DNA of 25,515 bases from JADKFD01 sp050250665 (lineage in GTDB: Bacteria > Pseudomonadota > Gammaproteobacteria > Xanthomonadales > SZUA-5): assembly GCA_050250665.1 (NCBI GenBank), contig JBFWOF010000070.1:1-25515 (forward strand). Reading direction: 5' to 3'. Positions 1 to 6,705 of the stretch are shown here, one piece after another. The notes below the pieces were generated by a model, which did no database searches, had not been told where the DNA came from, and saw only the letters and a program-made list of their open reading frames with translations. Every line of letters starts with the position of its first letter. Positions within the stretch are counted from its first letter, which is position 1. Made by a program: the position numbers and the translations under genes.

Positions 1-2
1 AA

Positions 3-341
3 CTGCTGCCGAAATCACCGACTGCCGTGGCGATCGGCTACACGCTCAAGCACTGGGCGGCCCTCAACCGGTACCTCGACGATGGCGCCATCGCCATCGA
101 CAACAACGCCGCCGAGCGCGCCCTGCGAGAAATCGCCGTTGGCCGCAAGAACTGGCTGTTCGCCGGCAGCGAGCGCGGCGGCGAAGCCTGCGCCATCGTC
201 ACCAGTCTGATAGAAACCGCCAAGGCCCACGGCCACGATCCGCTGGCCTACCTGACCGATGTCCTGGAGCGCCTGCCGACGACGCTCAATCGCGACATTG
301 AGAGCCTGTTGCCGATGAACTGGCAGCCGAAAGGCGCCTAG
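3..341 (+). pseudogene. IS66-family transposase, C-terminal end (cut by window start)
   Basis: The frame is open from base 3, so this is the 3' end of a gene that starts outside the window, and the apparent GTG at 27 is internal. The roughly 112 visible residues match the C-terminus of IS66 DDE transposases: the segment AIDNNAAERALREIAVGRKN carries the catalytic-domain N-N-x-x-E motif, and WLFAGSERGGE followed by the small C-terminal element ends in MNWQPKGA. IS66 elements also need TnpA and TnpB accessory proteins, which are not visible here. The IS terminus lies 46 bp after the stop and ends in GGACGGTTAC, whose complement begins GTAA as IS66-family ends do. Whether the full-length gene is intact cannot be judged. 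The next 430 bp hold further broken copies of the same end. Confidence 0.88.
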
Positions 342-387
342 CAAACCTGCTGCAGTGGTGCATTGATGGGGGCGGTCGGACGGTTAC

Positions 388-503
388 CCTGCCGACGACG
401 CTCAATCGCGACATTGAGAGCCTGCTGCCGATGAACTGGCGGGCGAAAGGCGCCCAGCAAATCTGCTGCAGTGGTGCAGTGATGGGGGCGGTCGGACGGT
501 TAC
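388..503 (+). mobile_element. Second, 5'-truncated copy of the IS66 right end
   Basis: Starting exactly after the terminal GGTTAC of the first copy (382-387), the sequence re-enters the IS at the position equivalent to base 272. It runs again through the transposase C-terminus (MNWRAKGA) to a second terminal GGTTAC at 498-503. It is about 116 bp long and differs from the first copy by a few substitutions. One of them removes the stop codon (GCCTAG to GCCCAG), so this fragment has decayed or come from a different copy. It encodes nothing on its own. Confidence 0.85.
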
Positions 504-770
504 CCCTGCGGGAAATCGCCGTTGGTCGCAAGAACTGGCTGTTCGCCGGCAGTGAGCGCGGCGGCGAAGCCTGCGCCATCGTCACCAGTCTGATCGAGAC
601 CACCAAGGCCCACGGCCACGATCCGCTGGCCTACCTGACCGATGTCCTGGAGCGCCTGCCGACGACGCTCAATCGCGACATTGAGAGCCTGCTGCCGATG
701 AACTGGCAGGCGAAAGGCGCCTAGCAAATCTGCTGCAGTGGTGCATTGATGGGGGCGGTCGGACGGTTAC
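504..770 (+). mobile_element. Third, 5'-truncated copy of the IS66 right end
   Basis: This begins directly after the second GGTTAC, at the position equivalent to base 121 of copy 1 (CCCTGCGGGAAATCGCC). It repeats the last 73 or so transposase codons, the stop at 722-724 and the terminal sequence ending GGACGGTTAC at 761-770. An ATG at 431 in copy 2 gives an open frame of 97 codons running through copies 2 and 3, but that is a chimera of IS fragments and not a gene. Base 771 starts unrelated, lower-G+C DNA, so 770 is the outer boundary of the IS debris. Confidence 0.85.
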
Positions 771-1993
771 GTTGCTATGGCGTTGAAGCGAAATCGATTG
801 TTGGCGAGATATTTTGATTTTTCTGATAGGTGTTTTCATTGGTCTGGCTTGAACTCTGTCCAAGCACGCGAGGAAGCGGCCGAGAAACTACTGAAATACA
901 TCCTTGAGTATGAGCGCAGTAATAGGTTCTATCACCTTCTAGGGCATAGTCATGGCGGATCGGTAATCTGGGCAATGCTCAGGCAAGTGGCAGCCTCGCC
1001 AGATTTGGATTTGAATTTTATGCGCTCTTGGGTGACGGTAGGTTCTCCTTTCATCGCCCTGAGGCAAACGTTTCTCGGGCGACTTATTTCGGGAATCCTG
1101 GGTTGGCTTACCCTTGTGCTCTTGGCGACGGCTATTCTGTCGCTTGCACTACATTTTGTGCCGGAAGGCAGTGCATTAACTGGGGTTACTACTTCTCATC
1201 AATTACTCGGGATGCCTATCTTTGGATCGGCGTAGCCCTAGTTCTCTTGGTTTTATATACCTATTCCAGGGCGCGAGACCGTAGGCCAGATCCAGGGTCT
1301 GTCATTGTCGGTGCGGAGCGAAAGGAATTGCTCGAAAAGTTCGTCTCGAAATGGTTTGGCGTCTGGTCTTCTGGGGACGAAGCCATAGCCGCGCTTCGAG
1401 CTTCACTCAAAACAGATATCTCACCGCTCCCGCGACGCCCATATGTTGACGAGTTCAGTATAACTCGAAATCCTCTATACATTCGAACAATTGCTTCCAT
1501 GCCTGGGCGGATAGTTTGGAACTTGTTGATCAGACCAATCGGAAACAAGATTCTACGGGGAATATTGAGAGGTTCATCGCTCGGGATCGATCGTCCGGGA
1601 CTTGCGGTTAGTGGAGTGGAGCCTTGGCCGAGAATTTTCGGAACCACAACGAACTTTCCCTCACTTCCAAGTATTATAGATAGAGATTTGCAGCAGGAGG
1701 CGGATTCGGCGCTCGGCAGGAGCGCGCCCGCATTGAGGAAAGTTCTTGAAGATGTTTCCCTTGGAATCGATGCCAGCGCTTCGCTTAGTCCGGAGACAAT
1801 CAATTTGCTTCCAAGTGCTTTGGTGCATACCAGCTATTTCACCAATAGGCTGGTAATGGAGTTGATATATCGTTGGTTACTAATAGCTGTTGGCCAAACT
1901 ACCGTTGATTTGCAGAAAACAATGGCGAAAAATTGCATATTGACTTTCAATGACGAGCGACGACGGCTTGTCGGGACGCTACTAAATCGGTAG
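771..1993 (+). pseudogene. Broken lipase-like membrane protein gene (alpha/beta hydrolase GHSHGG motif)
   Basis: Two overlapping frames look like one gene. Frame A (ATG 777, stop 1233-1235) has a nucleophile-elbow motif GHSHGGSVIW, then VGSPF, typical of triacylglycerol lipase/alpha-beta hydrolase folds, then a strong transmembrane segment (LISGILGWLTLVLLATAILS). Frame B takes over near 1190-1235 with a second transmembrane segment (LWIGVALVLLVLYTYS) and continues about 250 residues to the stop at 1991-1993. This suggests one frameshift between two membrane helices. The 5' end abuts the IS66 terminus at 770, so the native start and the beginning of the hydrolase domain are probably missing; ATG 777 may be fortuitous. 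Base composition is clearly poorer in G+C than the later operons, suggesting transfer. The substrate is unknown; a phospholipase or lipase role is only a guess from the motif. A sequencing indel could also explain the frameshift. Confidence 0.6.
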
Positions 1994-2024
1994 GCTCCTT
2001 GGGATGAAAAGGGTGGGTATATAC

Positions 2025-2051
2025 AGCCCGCATAGCCCGCATAGCCCGCAT
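2025..2051 (+). repeat. Three tandem 9-bp units (AGCCCGCAT)
   Basis: AGCCCGCAT occurs three times head to tail immediately before the first 86-bp palindromic unit. A single copy of the same 9-mer precedes the third unit near 6271-6279, while the second unit at 2746 lacks it. It is therefore probably the outer part of the repeat that has locally expanded. Confidence 0.8.
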
Positions 2052-2136
2052 AGGTTGGGGTAAGCGGAGCGCACCCCAACACCGGTGACGCCGTGAACCC
2101 ACGCCGTTGGGGTTCGCTGCGCTCACCGCCAAGCTA
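2051..2136 (+). repeat. 86-bp REP-type palindromic unit, copy 1 (RAYT-proximal)
   Basis: The unit begins TAGGTTGGGG and ends at CTA. Its left half folds as GTTGGGGT ... ACCCCAAC (2054-2080). Its right half (from 2106) is an inverted copy of the left half, so the whole unit can also form one long hairpin. It carries the stop codon of the RAYT gene, read on the minus strand (TAG, 2134-2136). It lies in the same orientation as the copies at 2746 and 6280. Confidence 0.85.
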
Positions 2137-2700
2137 TTCCTCGAATGGCTGGTTGCGCTCGCCCGTTTCGACGCTCACGTCTTGGGGATCTGCGGCCCAA
2201 TCAGTCGTCATCCATCCGGCGCGGATGTATCGGTGGATGGAGCTGTATGGCCAATCGGCTGCTCGTTGGGCTTGGCCGTGCTTGACCGGGTTGATGTGGA
2301 TGTAATCGAAGTGACGGGAGAGATCTTCCTCGTCGGTGATGAGGTGTTCCCAAAACCGTCGTTGCCAGATGCCGCGTTCGCCTTTGCTGCGACGACTGGA
2401 ACTGACCCGTTCGCGGGCGGGCATAGCGCGCGAGAAACCGGCCTTGATGAGCGCCCAGCGCGTTGCGTTGTCGCTGTCGCCGTCAGGCAGCTTCCAAAGC
2501 ATATGCAAATGGTCGGGCATGACCACCCAGGCGAGGATATCGAAAGGATGACGTGCCTTGACCTGTCGGACCACGTTTCGCAGGGCATCCACTTGGGCTT
2601 CCAACAGGCGGCTGGAGCGATCAGCCAGATTGACCGTGAAGAAGTAGGTGCCGCCCGGTTGCCAGGTGCGTCGGTATCGCATCGGTTGATGATGCAACAT
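2134..2700 (-). CDS. REP-associated tyrosine transposase (RAYT, Y1/HUH TnpA_REP family)
   Basis: This 188-residue protein matches the RAYT family: single-strand-specific Y1 HUH nucleases thought to mobilise REP palindromes. Visible motifs are the N-terminal YRRTWQPGGTYFFTVNLADR, the metal-binding HUH motif in VVMPDHLHMLW (His64, His66), IWQRRFWEH, and YIHINPVKHG, whose Tyr133 is the expected nucleophile. All catalytic residues appear intact and the frame is uninterrupted. I chose ATG 2700 because it sits just before the conserved domain. The frame is open up to an ATG at 2769, but that lies inside a repeat and adds no family sequence. The gene is bracketed by directly oriented 86-bp palindromic units, and the downstream one supplies its stop codon. 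It is probably cell-domesticated or weakly mobile; activity is not shown by sequence. Confidence 0.9.
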   Translation of the reverse strand: MLHHQPMRYRRTWQPGGTYFFTVNLADRSSRLLEAQVDALRNVVRQVKARHPFDILAWVVMPDHLHMLWKLPDGDSDNATRWALIKAGFSRAMPARERVSSSRRSKGERGIWQRRFWEHLITDEEDLSRHFDYIHINPVKHGQAQRAADWPYSSIHRYIRAGWMTTDWAADPQDVSVETGERNQPFEE

Positions 2701-3075
2701 GCTAGGGCATCTTTGCTTTCGCTGCCTCTCGGCCACAGTCCTGAATAGGTTGGGGTAAGCGCGGCGCATCCCAACATCGGTGACGCCGTGAACCCACGCC
2801 GTTGGGGTTCGCTGCGCTCACCGCCAACCTATTCGTTGGTTTGACCCGTTCCGCGGCTTGAACCGCGCACGGTGGAACCGACCGCCTGGGCGCGATCATG
2901 GGCGCCAGCCCTCAACCCAGTCGCTTCTCCGATGGCGGAATCCGCCTGTGTAAGTGCCTTGCATGTGCCTGATGGGTCGTGGGCGGGTTCTGCCCTACGA
3001 CCGGCAACGATCGGATTTCGCGGCTTGTGGGTTCTCTTGTCGCCTATCCGTATTTCCGAAGCTCACGCAATCCCC
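2701..3075. other. Gene-free stretch between RAYT and the M56 gene
   Basis: It holds the RAYT upstream region, the second 86-bp unit (2746-2831) and about 240 bp with no convincing frame. A weak imperfect hairpin (2976-3001, GTCGT-GGGC against GCCC-TACGAC) lies beyond the M56 stop and could act as its terminator, but no T-tract follows it. Confidence 0.5.
2746..2831 (+). repeat. 86-bp REP-type palindromic unit, copy 2
   Basis: It has the same length, orientation and architecture as the unit at 2051: TAGGTTGGGG, a first hairpin, the central GGTGACGCCGTGAACCCACG, and a second inverted half ending CCAACCTA. It lies 45 bp upstream of the RAYT start, so the transposase gene is framed by direct repeats. 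Confidence 0.85.
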
Positions 3076-4590
3076 TCAACCCGCCGGAGGTGCGTCGTCC
3101 TCTCCAAGTTTGAAATGGATCGGCGATTTCATCCAGGTCGGCAGAGTGCCTTCGTGGATGGCGGGGTTCAGCCACCAGCTGCGTACGGCGGCGAGGGCGG
3201 CTTCGTCGAAGATGCCGGGGGGTTCGGCGGACTCGATGCGTGCTTCGCGGACTACGCCGGTGGCGTCGACCTGGAAGGCGACGATGACTTTGCCTTCGAT
3301 GCCGTCGCGCAGGGCCTGGGCTGGGTAGCGCGGGGGTGTTTGTACGTCGGCCAGGGTGTCGGCTGACTGGCCGTCTTCTGGTTTGGTGCTGCGGTGGGGG
3401 CTGACCCAGAAGGTGAGGTCGAAGTTGTTGCCGTCTTCGCGCTTGATGGAAATCGTGCCGGGTTCGCCGGATTTCAGGGCGAGGGTGGCCTCGCCGGCGG
3501 GTTTTCCGTCCAGCTGGATGTCGGTGGCTATCCACAGCATGCCGTCGTTGCCGGCGGTGACGGTGAGGTCGATTTCGACCTCATCGCTGCGGATGCCGGA
3601 GCGTTCACCGCCGCGAACGATCAGGCTGGGCATGACCGGCGATTGGCCCGGGCGGCTGAGCAGCAATCGCACGTCATAGAGCGGTGCGTCGGCGCTGACG
3701 AGCTTGGCTGGCTGGGCGGCGAAGACCGCGAGCGAGAAGGTCAGGGAGAGCAGGGCAACCAACAGGAAACCGCGACGGCGGCTGCTCGCATTCGGCAGGT
3801 GGTGGGACAGCATGCGGATACGCTCCTTCAGGGGATGGCCGGCTGGCCAGTGGCAGCCGAGTGGCGTGGGAGCACGCTGCGCGGCCAGTTGGATGTGCAA
3901 CATCGTTTGCGCGTAGCTGCGGCGCGCGCTGGGGCGCTGGTCGAGCACGCGGGCGTCGCAGGCCAGTTCCTGGTCGTGCCGGAAGCTGCGCCAGGCAATC
4001 CAGGCCAGCGGGTTCCACCAGGCAAGACAGACGAGGAGGGCGGCCAGCGCGTGCGCGTGGACGTCGAATGCGGCCAGGTGGCAGCGTTCGTGGGCGAGCA
4101 TCCAGTCGCGTTGCTCGGCCGTGTAGCGCGCTTCGAAATCGCTCGGCAGCACGATGCGTGCGCGCCAGCCGCCGAGCACCATCGGTGCGGTGAGTGCGGG
4201 GCTGCGGTAGGCGCCTGCCGTATCTGGCGTCATCGGCTGCAAACGACGCACGCAGGCCCATTGGCGCAGGCAGAGCAGGGTCAGCACCGCGAGGCTGCCG
4301 ATCAGCCACAGTCCTGCCGCGGCGCCGCCGGGGGCGACCGGATTGGCGAGTGCGGGCAGAGTGGTGGTTACCATGCCCGTGAACGCCGAGGCCGCCGGGA
4401 TGTCGATCACCCGAACCGGCGCCGGCAGCAGGCTGGCCAGCAAAGCCACGGGCGGCAGCCACCACAAGGCATAGGCCACCCGCGCGCCCAGCCAGCGGCG
4501 CGCCGGCCAGCGCAACGCATACACCAGCAGCACTGCAGCACTCAGCGCCAGCATCGAGGAGAGGCCAGACTGAAGATCAGCTGCGCTCAT
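3076..4590 (-). CDS. BlaR1-type M56 metallopeptidase with C-terminal TonB domain
   Basis: The protein has 504 residues. The N-terminal part is hydrophobic (helices near 10-27, 38-55, 92-108). It is followed by the M56 zinc-protease signature LAHERCH (HExxH, 167-171) with the downstream ELACD element (208-212), a fourth membrane segment near 277-292, and then a periplasmic region. A TonB C-terminal-like domain spans about 419-496 (PPRYPAQALRDGIEGKVIVA ... FDEAALAAVRSW). In the BlaR1/MecR1 family the membrane protease senses a periplasmic signal and leads to cleavage of the BlaI repressor. Here a TonB_C domain replaces the penicillin-binding sensor, so the signal is probably not a beta-lactam; this is inference. 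Its start overlaps the end of the BlaI gene by 14 nt, so the two are co-translated. No beta-lactamase gene is adjacent. Confidence 0.88.
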   Translation of the reverse strand: MSAADLQSGLSSMLALSAAVLLVYALRWPARRWLGARVAYALWWLPPVALLASLLPAPVRVIDIPAASAFTGMVTTTLPALANPVAPGGAAAGLWLIGSLAVLTLLCLRQWACVRRLQPMTPDTAGAYRSPALTAPMVLGGWRARIVLPSDFEARYTAEQRDWMLAHERCHLAAFDVHAHALAALLVCLAWWNPLAWIAWRSFRHDQELACDARVLDQRPSARRSYAQTMLHIQLAAQRAPTPLGCHWPAGHPLKERIRMLSHHLPNASSRRRGFLLVALLSLTFSLAVFAAQPAKLVSADAPLYDVRLLLSRPGQSPVMPSLIVRGGERSGIRSDEVEIDLTVTAGNDGMLWIATDIQLDGKPAGEATLALKSGEPGTISIKREDGNNFDLTFWVSPHRSTKPEDGQSADTLADVQTPPRYPAQALRDGIEGKVIVAFQVDATGVVREARIESAEPPGIFDEAALAAVRSWWLNPAIHEGTLPTWMKSPIHFKLGEDDAPPAG

Positions 4591-4960
4591 CGGAAAGGCC
4601 CTCGATCAGCTTCTTCAACTCTTCGATATCGCGCTCGCTCAGCCGGCGCTGCGCGCTGAAATGCGCCACCAGCGGCGCCACGCGCCCGTCGAACCAGCGA
4701 TCGAGCAGGCCTTCGCTTTGCCGCGACAGCCAGGCCTCGCGCTGCAGCACCGGCGAGTACAGGTAGCGGCGACCCTCCTTGTCGGCACGAATCGCCCCCT
4801 TGTTGAGCAGCCGGTTCAGCAGGGTCTTGATGGTGGCTTCCTGCCAGTCCTGCCGCCCGCTCAGCGCGGCGACGACCTCTTCCGCAGCCGCCGGATGACG
4901 CTCCCAGAGCACCTCCATGACCACGGATTCAGCTTCACTGATCTCGATGTCCGAGTGCAT
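4577..4960 (-). CDS. BlaI/MecI/CopY-family transcriptional repressor
   Basis: At 127 residues it is the normal BlaI size. The N-terminal half is a winged helix (ISEAESVVMEVLWERHPAAA ... WQEATIKTLLNRLLNKGAI) with the wing residues GRRYLYSPV. The C-terminal third (LSERDIEELKKLIEGL) matches the dimerisation helices. Family members bind TACA/TGTA dyads as dimers and are inactivated by a partner M56 protease, which here overlaps the 3' end by 14 nt. Two such dyads lie directly upstream (4973-4984, 4996-5011), so autoregulation of the pair is very likely. The ATG at 4960 has no strong ribosome-binding site. Other targets may lie elsewhere in the genome. Confidence 0.93.
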   Translation of the reverse strand: MHSDIEISEAESVVMEVLWERHPAAAEEVVAALSGRQDWQEATIKTLLNRLLNKGAIRADKEGRRYLYSPVLQREAWLSRQSEGLLDRWFDGRVAPLVAHFSAQRRLSERDIEELKKLIEGLSDERS

Positions 4961-4972
4961 GATGCGGTTCGC

Positions 4973-4984
4973 TTACATGTGTAA
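4973..4984 (-). promoter_or_regulatory. BlaI-type operator 1
   Basis: TTACATGTGTAA has perfect TTACA/TGTAA arms separated by 2 nt, the classic half-site of BlaI/MecI operators. It lies 12 bp upstream of the repressor start codon, between the probable -10 and the gene. Confidence 0.75.
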
Positions 4985-4994
4985 TCGGTGGTGA

Positions 4995-5022
4995 TGATTA
5001 CATGAGTAATCGATGGGTGCAA
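4995..5022 (-). promoter_or_regulatory. Probable promoter of the blaI-M56 pair overlapping operator 2
   Basis: On the minus strand TTGCAC (5022-5017) and TAATCA (5000-4995) stand 16 bp apart and are reasonable -35 and -10 boxes. Operator 2, GATTAC-ATGA-GTAATC at 4996-5011, fills the spacer and -10. A repressor bound there would block RNA polymerase. The centres of operators 1 and 2 are 25 bp apart. The operators are clear; the exact promoter hexamers are inferred. Confidence 0.6.
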
Positions 5023-5206
5023 GGGGTGTGAATTCTGTTCCGCGTAGGGGTAAACCCGCGTGGCTTCGTCTTGCGGGTTGCGCCGGGACGGCGTCATTCG
5101 TTCGCTACAACAGGCTGACGGTGGCGTCCATGTGAGGCAGCGAAGGCATGCGACACACCCGGTGCTGCCTGACTCAGATCACAAGACGCGCGGCTAAGGT
5201 TCGGCG

Positions 5207-6181
5207 CTAATCGGGAAGCGCTTCTGCCTTTTTTTCGAGATCAAGTAGCAGCTTGCGGACCTCGGGAAGATATTCCCCAGAACCCCAGCCGCTATGCACG
5301 CCTACTACTTTCTTGTCCTTGATTCGGATAAAGGTCGGTGATGCCGGTCTGACGTCCAGCATAGGCCACTCGTCCCAGTGGTGTATGAACTTCAGCTCGA
5401 ACTTTGGATGTCGTGCATTCCATACGTAAATGGCAGGAAAACTCTGCGAATCTGGCACTGGAGGTGTGAGCCAAAGTGAGTGTCCATCAAACATATCCAT
5501 CAGATCCTTGTTGCTGCTGATGTCTTTGGCCGCCTGTTTCGCAACAGCGCAATCAGCGAAGGCGATTACGATCCACTCAATGTCATCCGTTAATTCGAAT
5601 GGAACACGTCTGATTGCAAACACGTCTGAATCGACTTGCCAGAGTGAGAGTTTGTACTCAAGGCTCGGGTCGTCTCTGATGTTGGGCATGTTCTGCAGTG
5701 GGCCCAGATCCGCTCTGATGCGTGCTTCAAGGTCCCACTCCCGGAGGGCAAATGCTGCGGAATAGGTAGACAATGCTTCAATCATCGTTGGTTTTCGTCG
5801 TGATTGAATTTCTTCATACACGCGAATGGCCGCTGCGGCAGTATCTCTAACCGCAGGATAATCCGTCGATTTTCTCCCTACGTATGTGCCAGTAGCGGCC
5901 ATCGTGACAAAAATTTCCCAGCCAGAGGTAAGTTGATTATCTGTCAGCTCATGCGGATCCAGTTTCGACAGCCGGCCGTACTTACTCGCAAAATCCGATA
6001 GTATCTGACTTGCGGTCGTGCGATAACTTCCGGAATTCCGAGCTACCCCTTCTTCGCTCAGTCGACCCGATACGGTTTCACGTGTCCAGCGTTGAGCCGC
6101 CTCAAGTTCGGTGCCGTGGTCCGCAAGTACCGATTCCCCATGCAGGAATGCGAGCATGAAGATAGCGCCTATTTTACGCAT
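5207..6181 (-). CDS. Exported protein of unknown function with thioredoxin-like C-terminus
   Basis: This 324-residue protein begins with a short signal peptide (MRKIGAIFMLAFLHGESVLA, cleavage likely before DHGTE). Residues about 25-190 look mostly helical. The C-terminal third reads like a thioredoxin fold: IEWIVIAFADCAVAKQAAKD (strand then helix), then SPTFIRIKDKKVVGVHSGWG, where SP would be the cis-Pro loop followed by the last two strands. No CxxC motif is present (the single Cys in FADCA stands alone), so redox chemistry is doubtful. It resembles integrating-conjugative-element proteins of the TIGR03759/TraF-like thioredoxin type only loosely, so I assign no function. Base composition is poorer in G+C than the flanking operons, and the gene stands alone between the blaI region and a repeat, suggesting transfer. 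GGAAT about 8 nt before ATG is a weak ribosome site. Confidence 0.7.
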   Translation of the reverse strand: MRKIGAIFMLAFLHGESVLADHGTELEAAQRWTRETVSGRLSEEGVARNSGSYRTTASQILSDFASKYGRLSKLDPHELTDNQLTSGWEIFVTMAATGTYVGRKSTDYPAVRDTAAAAIRVYEEIQSRRKPTMIEALSTYSAAFALREWDLEARIRADLGPLQNMPNIRDDPSLEYKLSLWQVDSDVFAIRRVPFELTDDIEWIVIAFADCAVAKQAAKDISSNKDLMDMFDGHSLWLTPPVPDSQSFPAIYVWNARHPKFELKFIHHWDEWPMLDVRPASPTFIRIKDKKVVGVHSGWGSGEYLPEVRKLLLDLEKKAEALPD

Positions 6182-6279
6182 CGTTAATTCCAGATTGGTT
6201 TTAGTTATGAGATCGAGTGTGCGTTGAACTCGGTTCAGGTGACAATTTCTCTACTCGGTCATAGGAATTCTAGCCCGCA

Positions 6280-6365
6280 TCGGTTGGCGCAAGCGCAGCG
6301 CACCGCAACATCGGTGATGCCGTGAATCCACGCCGTTGGGGTTCGCTGCGCTCACCGCCAACCTA
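6280..6365 (+). repeat. 86-bp REP-type palindromic unit, copy 3
   Basis: It has the same 86-bp length and orientation as the units at 2051 and 2746, with slightly diverged ends (TCGGTTGGCGC instead of TAGGTTGGGGT) and an identical right half up to CCAACCTA. It is preceded by one AGCCCGCAT 9-mer. It lies about 3.5 kb from the transposase. Confidence 0.85.
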
Positions 6366-6477
6366 TTTGTTGCTTCGGCGTGGTTTTTCGCGATTCGGCT
6401 GCGGAAAGGCGCGTATTGACGGGGGATGTCGGCAACGGGAGTTTTCTCGGCCTTTCCGGAGGCTTGGCGAAGTGTGG

Positions 6478-6508
6478 CTGGATTGCTTCGCTTCGCTCGC
6501 AATGACGC
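6478..6508 (-). repeat. CATTGCGAGC-type dispersed repeat
   Basis: Read on the minus strand this is GCGTCATTGCGAGCGAAGCG followed by AAGCAATCC, a short sequence I recognise as recurring in intergenic DNA of many proteobacteria. Related copies occur at 18600-18628 and 18649-18709. Confidence 0.7.
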
Positions 6509-6527
6509 TGTGGCTCTTTCCCACCTT

Positions 6528-6559
6528 GGTGGTGCTCGGGCGTCAGCCTGAGCACCACC
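6528..6559 (+). other. Strong hairpin upstream of the rfb operon
   Basis: GGTGGTGCTC (6528-6537) pairs perfectly with GAGCACCACC (6550-6559), and two further G-C pairs sit beyond one mismatch. No T-run follows. It could terminate transcription coming from upstream or form part of the rfb leader; the sequence does not decide. Confidence 0.5.
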
Positions 6560-6705
6560 TGCAAGACTTGCCGAGCCTATCGCTTGTATCCTTGCGAACT
6601 TGAGGTGCTGGCTGTGGTCTGTGCCTGGGGTGCGTGAACTCGCGTGCTCTGCCGCGCGGGGCCAGGTGTTCTGGCGCGGTCCTCTCCGAACTCTTTGGGT
6701 CTCCC

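Larger units (their letters stand above)
6182..6705. other. 524-bp gene-free stretch between the exported orphan and rfbB
   Basis: It contains the third 86-bp unit (6280-6365), a CATTGCGAG-type dispersed repeat (6478-6508) and a strong hairpin (6528-6559). Frames that cross it are not protein-like. The promoter of the rfb operon must lie in the last 150-200 bp, but I see no convincing -35/-10 pair. Confidence 0.6.

Noticed and set aside
431..724. A 97-codon frame that starts in one IS66 fragment and ends in another
   Set aside because: A chimera created by the junction at 503/504; it contains only the transposase C-terminus after untranslated IS end sequence.
2701..2769. A 23-residue N-terminal extension of the RAYT protein from ATG 2769
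   Set aside because: The extension is encoded partly by the 86-bp repeat and is not similar to RAYT N-termini, which begin close to the YRRTW motif.
3394..4659. A 421-codon plus-strand frame opposite the M56 gene
   Set aside because: A composition-driven shadow: the minus strand carries HExxH, TonB_C and the BlaI partner with overlapping starts.
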